Origin: Byssothecium circinans
Taxonomy: Eukaryota; Ascomycota; Dothideomycetes; Pleosporales; Massarinaceae
Length of the DNA: 64,000 nucleotides
Direction of reading: 5' to 3'
Assembly (NCBI GenBank): GCA_010015675.1
Contig: ML977000.1
Location: 475,905 to 539,904 of the forward strand
Shown here: positions 1-9,880 of the stretch, one piece after another
Position numbering within the stretch: position 1 is the first letter of the stretch
How the letters are laid out: every line of letters starts with the position of its first letter
Position numbers and translations under genes: made by a program
Notes under the pieces: generated by a model
What the model was told of the DNA's origin: nothing
The model's input: the letters and a program-made list of their open reading frames with translations, nothing else
The model's database searches: none

Positions 1-719
1 AGTATTAGTAGAGGACAATTGTAGCACTGGAGTTTTGAGGGTTTGAGAATAGAAATACGAAATCGAAAAGGTAGTAACGACTACAGTGACTGTTTGCTGC
101 GTGATAGCGTTTGTTCGTATGTATTTAATCTAATCCATAATTTCGGCTGCGATCATTATGCGATTATTCTTGGCTACGGGTGTAGTTCGGTTAGTCTCCA
201 CATCTTTGTACGCGTGGCAGGGTGATGATGATTTAGACTGAAACATGGAAGCTGATTATCATGATCTTACGCTATCAGGCAGCGGATCCGTAGAAAGAAA
301 GCTGTACAGCGCATTGATACGGGAACGCGCCAGCAGCATTGTGGAGTCGGTGTAAAAAGAGTTGCTTCAGTTTGCTATGTGCAAATAATAGGAAACGTTG
401 CCGGACTTTCAGTTCAAGACTACGATGTAGTATTTTGATCGGCCCGATATCGTGGGCACTTTTGAAACTGTTAGTAGCGGTTCCCCATCTCCATTTAGGA
501 GGATTTCCGAGGATTCGCGTTGAACATGAACTGATCGGTGATACTATTTGGAGCGGAGCCCAAGAGGAGAGGCCTAAGAGCAATTGCTATTAATTATCCA
601 AGTCCGCTACAAACTATCTACATAACACGCCGGAAATCATAAAATACATTTGCGAGGATCCAGCCCAAGCATAGATAATACTCGTTGACAAATTTACGAG
701 ATACACTCCATATTCCCCG
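1..719. other. No supported gene
   Basis: Only short overlapping frames without recognisable motifs or splice structure are present. The right edge is the 3' flank of the minus-strand gene that ends at 720. I see no repeat or RNA gene here. Confidence 0.5.
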
Positions 720-1706
720 TTACATTTCCAAAATCTCTTCGAACAGCTCGACCGCCTTCAAGATCGTCCCTGACCTGAGGAAATCTTCTTTTTGGAGCAT
801 GTTCACCTCCTTCAATAGCCCGCGACATTTCGCATATTCCTCTGGCAAACTTTCCGGTGATTCGCAGAGCATTGGATTCCCCATTGTTTGCTTGTCTGCC
901 CAGTGGCGTGCATAAAGCCTGTCGAGAAGGAGACGGATGCCTTCAATGACTTCGACTTCACGGTCTCGGCCCTCGATTAGAAATTGTTTTGCTTCGGCCA
1001 ACTCTTCATACTGCTGATCCACATCTTCGTTCGTGACACGAGCAAGCCTTGATTTGGTTTTCTTAACCTGCGACTCCATTTTCTTCATGTTGTCTAGAGA
1101 CTTTAGGATCTTTCGTAACACAACCGTTTCATTCGCTCTGCCTGATAGATAGTGAGCAGTGTCAGGTGATTCAAACCGACGGAATGGGGGGCACATTAGC
1201 ACGAATCTAGCAATATCTCGAGGAAGTTGGCTCTTTTCGGCATCTCTGGTGTTTCGCTCCTTCAGGTCCTTGCCGCGGGGGCGTTGAAGTTTCTCATGCC
1301 GCGCCTTTATTGGTCCAAACACTATGTTCATCTCGGACTACTTTTTGTTGACCTTTTCATGGAGCTCATGGAGGTCTTTCCGAGCTTCTGCTTGGTCACG
1401 AGCCTTCGTTTCGGCCGCTTCCTTCTCTTCGGCTCGCTTGGCAGCAGCCATTAGCGTGGCATTCTTGTCGTCGGAATCGATCTGCTTGGAGCCGGAACGA
1501 GATAAAGTGGCAGGTTGGCTTTTTGCTGCCGTTACTTTTGAGCTGTTCTTTGAAGCAAACTGCACGTTTTTGGTCGAAGACTGAGATGGTGTTTGAGATG
1601 TTGGCTTAGGACCAAGTGACGCATCTCTGAGGTTCGGGCGCGGTTTAGTGGTCGGCTGCGCTGCAGCTGGCTTGGTGGAATTATTCTTGGGAGTGGCTGG
1701 CGACAT
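720..1706 (-). pseudogene. Charged coiled-coil-type protein split by an in-frame TAG
   Basis: An ATG at 1706 opens a frame of 122 codons, closed by TAG at 1338-1340. The same frame resumes immediately (Ser-Glu-Met) and runs another 203 codons to 720, so the two halves are one reading frame interrupted by one amber codon. The first part is Ala/Ser/Thr/Pro/Lys-rich and probably disordered, then turns into an Ala/Glu/Lys helix (RAEEKEAAETKARDQAEAR). The second part is charged and probably coiled-coil, with no domain I recognise. A TATATA at 1851-1856 lies about 145 bases upstream of the ATG. A 96-base in-frame intron from a weak GTAGTC donor to a CACCAG acceptor could remove the stop, but its donor is poor and I see no branch site. 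Either a recent nonsense allele or a real gene with a weak intron. Confidence 0.5.
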
Positions 1707-2018
1707 ATTGAAGAACTGTATTCGGGTGGAAAGCGATAAGTTCGTGCGGTTTGGAAGTAAAAGAAGGCAAGTGCAGGCAAATTCTTGTGTACTGTTTTCT
1801 TGTGCGTTCTGGGTTTTTGGATTACGAAAATGGACCTCCTAGGCAAAGCTTATATAGGCGTATGGATGGAGTGGGACGGTGACCGCTGCGGGTGCGCGAA
1901 AGTGATGTGACATAGCCAATGATACCTCAAAGCGCCTATATCGATTAATCGGTGAATACATCTGTGATGAGACGCCTCCAAGCGTTGGATCTTTTCACAC
2001 CTCAATACAGGTAATTGA

Positions 2019-2444
2019 CGATACGGCGAACGGAGAGAGTCAAGTCGTCGATGTACAGACGATCGGATCTGGGGAATGGCTTCTAACATTTGGGCGTGGA
2101 AAGCTCTACTTGGAGAGGGACATAACATCAGCCAGTACATTGTGCCCGCTCGGGCGAACGATTTGTCGTCTCTACCTCCCACCTTTATCACTGTTGGGGC
2201 TGAAGAACCATTTGCAGATGAGTCCCGTATCTATGCTGAACGCATTTCCGATTGTTCTGGTTCTATCGAGCTTCATGTATGACCCGGGGCTTATCATGCT
2301 TTCGAGAGTGTTGCACCCGAGACAAAAATGGCTACACTGGCAGGTCAAGTTCGAAGACGATGGGTGGCGGGCACTTTTGATCTTCGTACTCATCTGGAAG
2401 ACGACTATCAATTCAGAGCTGCTGATGGGAATTTCCTTACATAA
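2019..2444 (+). pseudogene. Alpha/beta-hydrolase (esterase/lipase family) relic
   Basis: One frame from 2019 to 2444 reads as the C-terminal third of an alpha/beta-hydrolase-3-type esterase. It has an ANDLSSLPPTFITVGAEEPF stretch, where the acidic member of the triad sits in a beta-strand loop, followed by the region that should hold the catalytic histidine (GAYHAFE). A TGA at 2280-2282 interrupts the HV-x-PGAYHAFE segment, where family members usually have Trp. The N-terminal half with the oxyanion HGG and GxSxG motifs is absent. It lies just upstream of a polyketide synthase relic on the same strand, so the two may be remnants of one secondary-metabolite cluster, which is inference. Confidence 0.65.
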
Positions 2445-2469
2445 AAGTTTTACTTTTCCAGACTGTCGC

Positions 2470-3570
2470 ACCATACATCTCAGCATTCCAATTCGATCCG
2501 AATGCGACATACTTTATGTCGTCACTGGCGGACTTGGCGGAATCGGCCTCAAGATTGCGCAAAAAACCTCCAGGCTCGAGAGCTTGTCTCTATGCTTACT
2601 ACCAGTGGCATCCACGTCGACTGTCCGGCAATTGATATCGCCAACCGAGATGCCATGGAAACGTACTTCACCTATGGTCAATGGACCATGCCGCTAATCA
2701 AAGGGTGTATTCAATCGGCCATGGTACTCCGTGATACTAGATTGGCGAACATGACAGTCGATGACTGGCATCAAGCACTTGCACCGAAGGTGAAAGGAAC
2801 CTGGAACCTTCATGAACTCTTGCCGAGTATGGACTTCTTTATACTGCTTTCATCGATCGTTGGTGTGGGCGGGAATCGCGGCCAAGCCAACTACGCAGCG
2901 GGCAATACATTCGAGGACGAGTTTGCACGATGTTGCACCACCAAGCATCACTCCAAGACCGTTTCTCTCGATCTAGGCTTCGTTGTCGGTGCAGGGATCA
3001 CGGCCGAAAATGACGAACTGGTACGCTACTTCTTACGTCGCAAAATTGTGCGCCCGAACTGCCTTGTGGAAGTCTTTGCTTTATTCGATCGAATCTGCGA
3101 CCCAGCAATTCCTATCACGACCGAAAAACAAAGTCAGATCATCACCGGCATGAAGCCGCCTTCTGAAACTATTGCAGAAGGGGCGGAAGTACCATCTAAA
3201 CTCATGCTACCGCTACTCCGCTTCTGCCAACAGACAAAGGTAGACTCAACCTCACTCTCACGCGATACATCACGCCAATCTTTCAGGACTCTGTTCAATA
3301 CTACAACATCAGAAGAAGAAGCCGCCACCATCACGTCGTCCGCCTTGCAAGCGAAGCTTGCCAGGTTTTAGGATTGCGGGTTGAGGAGGTGGAGCCACAC
3401 GGGCCCCTTAGCCAGTACGGTATGGATAGTCTTGTTGCGCTGGAAATCCAGAGTTGGATTTGACGTGAGGCAGAGGCGGAGATTGCAATTTTTGAGGTTT
3501 TGGGTGAGGCGACGGTGGATAGTTTGGGCAGAATTGTTGTGGCGAATAGTAAGTTAGCTCGAAAGAAGTG
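2470..3570 (+). pseudogene. Highly reducing polyketide synthase relic (KR-ACP end)
   Basis: Three frames together spell the C-terminus of an iterative type I PKS. The ketoreductase starts with an FDPNATY-like segment, shifts frame into VTGGLGGIGL (NADPH loop, about 2520-2550), shifts again into a long frame from 2560 with ALAPKVKGTWNLHELL and FFILLSSIVGVGGNRGQANY (catalytic Ser and Tyr region), and continues to a TAG at 3369. In another frame the acyl-carrier domain follows, with QYGMDSLVALEIQSW around 3415-3460 (the Ser of GMDSL would carry phosphopantetheine). A TGA interrupts it, then IFEVLGEATVDSLG runs to a final TGA at 3568-3570. At least three frameshifts and one stop are present, and the KS, AT, DH and ER portions are missing. 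Confidence 0.8.
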
Positions 3571-3766
3571 ACAGGTTACATGCCTGATGGAAGGGGATCA
3601 GCTGGGTGCGGTTTTTCGATATCGCCTTGACAACTCTCGTAAAGAGTAAGATAGTTCGAGCAGTTAAATATGATGTACTAAAAGAGCCAGGTCCAGCTTG
3701 GCAACAAAACAAACAAAAGTAAACGCTACTAATCATTATTCCTCTAGATATCTATATATAAGTGCC

Positions 3767-3883
3767 CATCCCTAATCCAGACAAGGAATCTTTTTGCTTG
3801 TAAGGCTCTCACGTGAATATCACGTCTCAGCTGAGGCTTTCTCCCATGATCACACCACACGGGACTATAAGAATGGTGTTACT
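3767..3883 (+). repeat. Dispersed repeat R1, copy A
   Basis: About 117 bases recur at 10869-10983 in the same orientation. The core 93 bases (3791-3883) differ at roughly nine positions, mostly transitions. It contains a CACGTG and a nearby CACGT (CTCACGTGAATATCACGT). Similarity stops sharply after GAATGGTGTTACT in both copies, and the right side of each copy abuts a 5'-truncated gene relic in sense orientation. A TATATATAA lies just upstream of this copy (about 3753-3762). It may be a fragment of a transposable element or of a duplicated promoter. Confidence 0.7.
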
Positions 3884-3984
3884 GCATCACCCAAAAAAAC
3901 GATGTGTTTGCATTCGACGGTCTGTCCACTCTCCACACAGGCCGGCGTCCCGTCGCTGATTCGGCTTCCAGGCGCTGACTAGAA

Positions 3985-4554
3985 ACAGGCTTTAAGCGAA
4001 GCCACTCAAGACATTACCATCAAGAGCAAGGACGGCGAGGTGGAGATCAACTTGAATGACGGGTGGTCGCGGGTCTTTCATCCCAAAGGCTCGGCACCAC
4101 AAAGCCATTCGAGATGCTTTGTTCGAAACTATAAAGGCCTAACGGGACTTTGGTAAGCAGGATGAACCTCAACCACCAACAGCCCTCACCAAAGCTCTCG
4201 ATATCCTGGCCGAGTTCGTCCCTGGTGCCCCCGCTCTCGACTAGCAATTCTTCACCACTGACTACGGCCAAAAAATCGAATGCCGCAGTGATCGGGGTGT
4301 ATCATGAGGAAAGTTAATGGGTGACAGACAACCCTACGACGTACCCCGGTGGCACATTCAACTTGAGGCTTTTTGATGAGGACTGCCAGTACAAGAACTC
4401 TGGCGACAATACCGGCAAGCTACTCTGTGGGGACAAAACAATTGACTGCGTTGATGACCCGGGAGCTAAAAATCCCTCAGATTCAAACGCGGACAAGGGC
4501 AATTATCAATGTGGAGACAAATGGCGCCAGTCAGTGTTCACCTGTGCGTACTAG
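3985..4554 (+). pseudogene. Cysteine-rich secreted protein relic (family member A)
   Basis: A patchwork frame: DITIKSKDGEVEINLNDGW at about 4010-4065, a frameshift, then KAIRDALFETIKA, ALTKALDILAEFVPGAPALD and TTDYGQKIECRSDRGV interrupted by TAA (about 4140) and TAG (about 4243). A second frameshift and another TAA follow before a clean tail from 4321 to 4554. The tail matches the C-terminal domain of the gene at 8384-9265 across about 75 residues, including PGGTF, the CVDDP and KNPSD motifs, NADKGNY and CGDK, with conserved cysteines. No N-terminal signal peptide remains; the 5' side is repeat R1. The family is unknown to me. At least three stops and two shifts make it a pseudogene. Confidence 0.65.
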
Positions 4555-4714
4555 CAGCGGCTCGTTTATGGAGATCCACAGTCAGGGCAAAGTTCTGTAA
4601 GCTGAAAGTTGTATTGTAAGCGTATATCCGGTAGATTTACTCTCTTCAATCGTTCTCTATTCAATCTCCTGATCATACGTTTGTCGCGTTTGATGGCTCA
4701 CCGACTCACTGATA

Positions 4715-4731
4715 TCACGTGCGATCACGTG
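4715..4731. promoter_or_regulatory. Two adjacent CACGTG E-boxes
   Basis: TCACGTG occurs at 4715-4721 and 4725-4731, spaced one helical turn apart, in the gap between relic A and the 3' end of member B. CACGTG binds basic helix-loop-helix regulators in fungi. No promoter function can be assigned from the sequence, because neither neighbour starts here. Confidence 0.3.
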
Positions 4732-4920
4732 CCAGATCACCTGACTGGAGCTGTCGGCGAGCTCCCGGCCCTGTGATCAGCTGAAGCAGACGACACTGGC
4801 GCGCGTCAGAGAGGTTTGACGCGGCACATGGCAAAGGACTTGCGCTGCGCGGAGCGGCGCACCTCGCTATCGATCTAGCTCGCCACAACATTTAGTACCC
4901 TTTTCCAATCTATCTCCTCT

Positions 4921-5668
4921 TTATTGCTTCGATGCAAAGTAAGGCAATACACTTATCGTCACTAACGGCAACCGTGTAAAAACAGCTACTGTCGCTGCGT
5001 GTGAGCTTGATACATTCCTTGCTCTCCCTGACCCTTCCACCTCAGCATCACGAAGAAGATGCCTATCCCTTATCGCCTGTCTATGCTCACGGATCTGAGG
5101 TCTTACTAACCCAGGTGGGTTTACAGACCAATCAGGATCGGGGTTGCATTTGCAGCCCGCAAACTCATTGTCATCCTCGGGATCCTGTAAATGCATTTGT
5201 TAATTACCGTGCTTTATTGAAAGCGAGTATTATTGTGACGCCACTTACACCTTTGCATTTCCCATTCTCGTCACTGCCACCGCACATCAGACAGTAGAAC
5301 ATGTTTTTGGTGAGGTCGGGACATCCAGATTCGTCGAGTATGTAGTCGTCCTCGTCGGAAGACTGTGAGGTGACCTTTGATTTCTCCTTGGTTGTTTCTT
5401 CGTCCTTTCGTTGGGGCTGTGTTTGCGCTCCGCCGCCCTCAGATGAGCTCGTCTTCATGTACGCTGATTTTATGCACGCTAGCCCCCCTAAAGGGAATTG
5501 CGACGTGTTTTGGTCCGCTGCCGCAGCTGGAAAATCTTCGTTGGTGTGTATTTGGGCTTGAGATTGATTTTGTGATGTTGCCAGAGAATAGCAAGGATAC
5601 GACTGGGAAAGCGCGGCCGTTGAAAGCGCTTGGGCCGCAAGGAAAATGGTGGTGATTGAATAAAACAT
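4921..5668 (-). CDS. Secreted cysteine-rich protein of unknown family (member B)
   Basis: Model: complement(join(4921..5184, 5249..5668)), 227 residues. The ATG at 5668 opens a signal peptide (MFYSITTIFLAAQALSTAA). A GTAAGT donor at 5248, a TAATTAAC branch and a TTACAG acceptor keep the frame. After a low-complexity, Ser/Glu-rich stretch comes the cysteine block SGCPDL...MFYCLMCGG...GKCKG, then GCKCNPDPDWSVNPP in exon 2. The same block occurs in the gene at 8384-9265 with the intron at the same place, so they are paralogues. After about residue 175 this copy diverges and lacks the C-terminal PGGTF/CGDK domain of its relatives, so it may be C-terminally truncated. A secreted effector or cell-wall-associated role is inference. 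It is convergent with relic A. Confidence 0.65.
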
Positions 5669-5925
5669 GGTTTGAGGGCCGTTATTTGATCTCAAGATGC
5701 ACAAGTTGCGACGATATTAAGACGGTGTTCGAATGACAGAAGGAGCTGTTAGGAAGAAAGTGTAATGGTTGCCAGTGACGTACTTGTAGTGATAGGTGGC
5801 AAAGACTCTACGCCGCCTCGCCCCACTTCGGATCCAGCCCCACCCTAAGCAGCCCCTGTGTTCCTTCAGCTCCCAACATGCGCCTTGTGACGCCTTGAAA
5901 CATTCCTCCCGCTTAAGCTAAGAAA

Positions 5926-7257
5926 CTAAAACTTGACCATTCTCTTTCCACCGATCCTCAAATTGGTCAACTGGTTGAAATACGCGCCAGACATTCCCGG
6001 GGCACGCTTGGCCTTGCGTTGCGGTGCCTTTGATGGATCAATCCATACAAGACCTCCACCGTCCTGTTTCGCCCTCTTCTTCTCCGTCTCGTCCTGGGAA
6101 TCCGGTCTCGCCAGTCGCATGTTGCGCGTTTCCGTCAGTGCCAACATACCAAGCCAAGCTGAGTGCCGAACAGTCAGATTATCGCACATCACAAAAAAGC
6201 GCTTGAGTAAACTTACCGAACGCATCTGCGGAGTCGATTGCTTCTGCCGCTGTCGAAGCCAAAACCTGTTCCCATCCGTAAAGCTCGGCTGCCCCACCAG
6301 GTTTGGTCCCAGGAGCATCTAAATGTCGTGATTAGCGGAAGGTCATGTTGGGGTAAGCCGAAGTACGAACTAATGACTTTTGTGAGATGGCAGAGCTAGT
6401 CTCATAGTTAGCGTTGTAAGATTCGAATGGGGCGGCTGTCTGTGTGCTCACCTCATGAAACACTGTAACGCTTAGGAGGGCATCGAAGTTTAAGAAAGGC
6501 AATAGGACGACCTTCTTGTCGTCCTCTTTGAAGTCGCTCAGCAGCTTCTCGATTCCCCCGTCGAAGTTTAGTCCGTCATCACATAACTACAATGGTTTAG
6601 TTCATTATGTGTATTGCAAAGCTGAAAGATCTTACCGTGATGGTCTCGCGCTCAGGATTATGCGTATCTTTCAAGGGGTCTGGGTCGACTCTGATTTGGT
6701 ACGTTTGGGCGAGCGTGAATTTTTCTCCATCCTCGTTCTCATCCTGGCAACCCTTCGAGCCTATCCTCCTGGACATCTGGTTGGGTTTATCCGCCCATAC
6801 TTGACGCTCGAACGGTTTCCTCTTGTTTGCGTTCCCTGGGGCTCTTTTCCAGCGAGCATTCTCACCCTCCATATTGTCATCGTCACAATAGAAGCGGACA
6901 TCTGACGCTTCCCAGCCATCGGTTTTTGTCATTGCGGCAATAGTGTTGAAGGCGGCTATTGCAGTTTAGCACCATACTTGAGGTGTACAGTAGACTAGAC
7001 TTGGAATGCTTACTGAGAACTTTCTGTTTGGCGGTTTCATCGGACTTTTCCAATTTGAAAATCGTCTTGAATGAATATGCCATGTTTTCATTAGCATCAT
7101 CGTTTAGCCTTCCACTGCCCTCTGTCCCCATCTTTCGAACTTCGTTCATAACGACCTCATCAAAACCTTTCGCGGCACACTCAGGGCTAACCCAGTAGGT
7201 TAAAGCCTGAGCTCAGACGGCAAGGCATAATGCTAGGAGTGCTTGAGCGTGATACAT
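5926..7257 (-). pseudogene. Secreted HExxH metalloprotease-like gene, stop in signal peptide
   Basis: Six exons join in frame: complement(join(5926..6158, 6217..6318, 6371..6395, 6452..6586, 6636..6955, 7014..7257)), 353 codons. Introns have GTAAG/GTGAGC-type donors and CTAAC/CTAAT branches; the donor at 6370 is a weaker GTTCGT. Across the exon 3/4 joint the sequence reads VFHELCH, a zinc-binding HExxH, followed by GTKPGGAAELYGWEQV, which recalls the GTxDxxYG metal-binding region of deuterolysin-like (M35) proteases. YWVSPECAAKGFDEVV near the N-terminus is typical of a secreted fungal family of this kind. The leader MYHAQALLALCLAV is cut by TGA (codon 14) just before AQALTYW. The next ATG (7149) would lose secretion. 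All other codons are open, so this looks like a recent nonsense allele. Confidence 0.7.
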
Positions 7258-7931
7258 GATGAATGAATGTAAAGTGACTGTGATTCTGATGAGGAAAAGT
7301 AGGCAGATATGGACCTGGTGCACAAAGATGAAGCGTTGAGTGTTCTGATTGATGAAAGCATTGAGGGTGTACACACCATCCTCTTATACCTCTTATTCCT
7401 CCTTTACGCGACCATGACCCTTGTGACCACAGTATACATAACTACCTCAGGACCCTGAACCTGAAGGCCCATGCGTTCTTCATGTAGCGCTACTGAAATG
7501 CCTCTCCACATTTAGACTTGAGTAAGGTTGATCTTGATTATCCGATCCACGGACGTTCTGTTTCAGAAACTCTTGCCATCTCATCAAATCCTCGAACAAA
7601 CAACCGTGCATGCGGCGAGCTTTTCTAGAAAATAGATGTCACAATTGAATCCTTGCATGTTTTACCCTAGCATGTCTTAGAGAAAGATGATCTAACTTCT
7701 CGGCATACCCGATGTGTAGGAGCTCATGAAGTACGCGATCTAATCAAAGTTGTAGGAATGTCGTCTTCGGGAATGAGTGGCTTAGTTTTCTATTCCTGGA
7801 GTGTTCTACCATGTGCGGCGGGTATGGCGTATGGCAACTGATGATTATTGTCGCCCACCGGGCGTGGAGGTTATAGAACCAATGTAAACGCCCGGGTCTT
7901 GCCGTAAGATACAGTAATACCTCTTCTAAAA
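7258..7931. other. Intergenic, no supported gene
   Basis: 5' flank of the minus-strand metalloprotease gene followed by unassigned sequence. No motif-bearing frame and no splice structure were found before the tandem repeats at 7932. Confidence 0.5.
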
Positions 7932-8195
7932 TTGATGACGAGTTCGCTACGCCGCCTCCCCGTTTCAACATACGCCTCATAGTATAGAGGCCACATTCTC
8001 GTCTCTAGATTTGATGCCGAGTCCGCTGCGCCGTTTCCCCATTTCAAAATACGCCTCACCGTCCAGAGGCCACATTATCGTCTCTATAGAATTGATGCCT
8101 GCCGGTACACCGCCTCCACTAAGCCGCCCCCGTTATGCCGCCTCCCAGTCTCAAGACACGCCTCACAGTACAGAGGGCCGCATTCTCGTCGACTG
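7932..8195. repeat. Three diverged tandem repeats of about 80 bases
   Basis: Units begin at 7932, 8011 and 8092 with TTGATGMCGAG/TTGATGCC, giving steps of 79 and 81 bases; the third unit is longer because of an insertion. Each carries a CGCCGCCTCCCC-like and an ACGCCTCA...AGAGGCCACATTCTCGTC stretch. Copies differ at many sites. The array sits roughly 190 bases upstream of the secreted-protein gene at 8384, and a TATATAA follows at about 8249. Confidence 0.75.
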
Positions 8196-8383
8196 CGACA
8201 AAAGAATCCTCGAGGTCATATATCATAGAGTCAACCCTGAGAAAAGTATGTATATAAACTTTCAGTATGCGCTCCTTTTTCAAGTCCAACTTTGCCACTA
8301 TCTTCTCCGTTTTCGCAACTCATTTCCATCAGCCACTCGTTTGTACCTCAAGTGTCCAATATCGCGATTTTTGACATCTCATT

Positions 8384-9265
8384 ATGCACTTCCGATATGG
8401 CATCTACGTTCCGTTAGCGGTCGGGGCGGTTGCCGCATCAGGAGCAGTTCCACCGCATTCTGAACATGCTGTACGAGCAGTACCAGACAATGTCGCAACC
8501 CCAAGTCATAACATGCTCCGCGCTAGACAAGACGACCCTGCAGACGCAGAGACGGCCGATTGCAAAGATCCCCAAAAAGAGCTATTCTGGTGCTTTATGT
8601 GAGGAGGCAAAGGCGACGACGGCAAATGCAAAGGAGTATGGAGCACTTCCCTGTGATATCATTAGATAACTTGGCACTACTAGGTCACCGATGATGTAGT
8701 AACCGACCTGTGGAAGGGCTGCACTTGCAACGATGATCCAGACTGGAACATCAACCCGCCAGCTTTGAACAGGCCAGATTACCCGGCACATCAGAAGGCG
8801 ATCAAAGAGCACGGCAGCCTCAAAGACGATATGCCAACACCTGGACCTACAGAGCCCGTGAAACAAAACAAGCTCCTTGGTATCCTTGCCGATTGGAAGA
8901 AAGATCCTCGGTCGCTCAAGGACTTCAGCAAAGTCAATTGGCTGTTCTTTGCAACAGATATTGGTACTGAAGTAGGCTGCCGCCAGGATTGGTTGACTTC
9001 GAGAGAGGATACCGTGGACATTCTGTACGATGCGGATCACACATTCTACCCTGGCGGTACATTCGAACTCCAAATGCCTGGCTTTAATGAAAAATGCGAG
9101 TACAAGAACGATGGAGGTACCACAGGCAGACTCTTCTGCCCAGGGCAAGAGATCTCGTGCGTGGATGACCCCCATGACAAGAACCCCAGCGACCTGAACG
9201 CTGACAAGGGGAACTATGAATGTGGAGACAAGATTCGTCAACCGGTGTTCATCTGCGAGTATTAG
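8384..9265 (+). pseudogene. Secreted cysteine-rich protein (member C) with one opal codon
   Basis: Model: join(8384..8635, 8684..9265), 278 codons; donor GTATGG, acceptor CTACTAG. The ATG at 8384 opens a signal peptide (MHFRYGIYVPLAVGAVAASG). The frame is clean except for TGA at 8600-8602 (codon 73), where paralogue B has Cys in FYCLMCGG; here it reads FWCFM-stop-GGKGDDGKCKG. Exon 2 gives GCTCNDDPDWNINPP, a charged linker, and a C-terminal domain with PGGTFELQ, CEYKNDGG, ISCVDDP and NADKGNYECGDK that is shared with relic A. It is the longest copy of the family. A TATA box lies near 8249. Selenocysteine recoding is not expected in ascomycetes, so the simplest reading is a nonsense mutation. 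Confidence 0.65.
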
Positions 9266-9880
9266 TGGCGGACTGTTGATCTTATGGCGAGCATTGCATC
9301 AAGCTTCTGAAGCAGCGAAACAAGTGTTGTCTGAACGTGGGGTTTGTGGGAGTTTGATTGAGAACGGGATATGTTTTAGTTTTCAATTGAAACGATTTGA
9401 ACGCTAGTGTAACCAGTCTGTTTCCTCAAGGCATCGTCTTGGCTATATTTTCGTCTTCGTCAACGTGGAATAACCCAATCGAGCCTATCGGTGCCTCGTT
9501 CGAATTACTCCGGTAAGGTCAGCTCGCCAGGGTTACTGAACTTTCTTAGGACTGAAATCTTTTTATCGGGTTGGGCAGCACTTGATGAAGAACTTTCTCT
9601 GTCCCGACAGAGAAGACGGCTTGAATCGCATCGTGCTCAAAGAGTAGATGGTAAAGGTGCTCGCGCCTTGTGCACGACCCACGTGTGAGTCATTTTAAAG
9701 AGTGGGTCATTTTGAGAACCAAGATACATTCAAGCTACTTTAGCACTCAACAACAACTGATATATCAAAGCCCCACACGCCGCCCAACAAACTAAGTGAC
9801 CCACATTCCACCATTTCCTAGGTATTCCTCCTTCCAGCTGCGAGCAGCGCCTTTAGTCGGTCGGGAAGCGCCTTGCCCCT
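9266..9880. other. Intergenic, no supported gene
   Basis: 3' flank of member C, then unassigned sequence. Short frames here show no recognisable domain. Confidence 0.45.

Noticed and set aside
1338..1340. Programmed stop-codon readthrough
   Set aside because: The context after the stop (TCC) does not resemble the CUA-type readthrough signal, so I prefer a pseudogene or weak intron.
6371..6400. Metalloprotease exon starting at 6400, giving HETSS and a lost second zinc His
   Set aside because: That join breaks the frame into the next exon; the acceptor five bases further on keeps the frame and yields HELCH.
8600..8602. Possible selenocysteine at a UGA replacing Cys
   Set aside because: The Cys-to-UGA match is striking, but ascomycetes are not known to have selenocysteine machinery and no stem-loop was sought or evident; a nonsense mutation is simpler.
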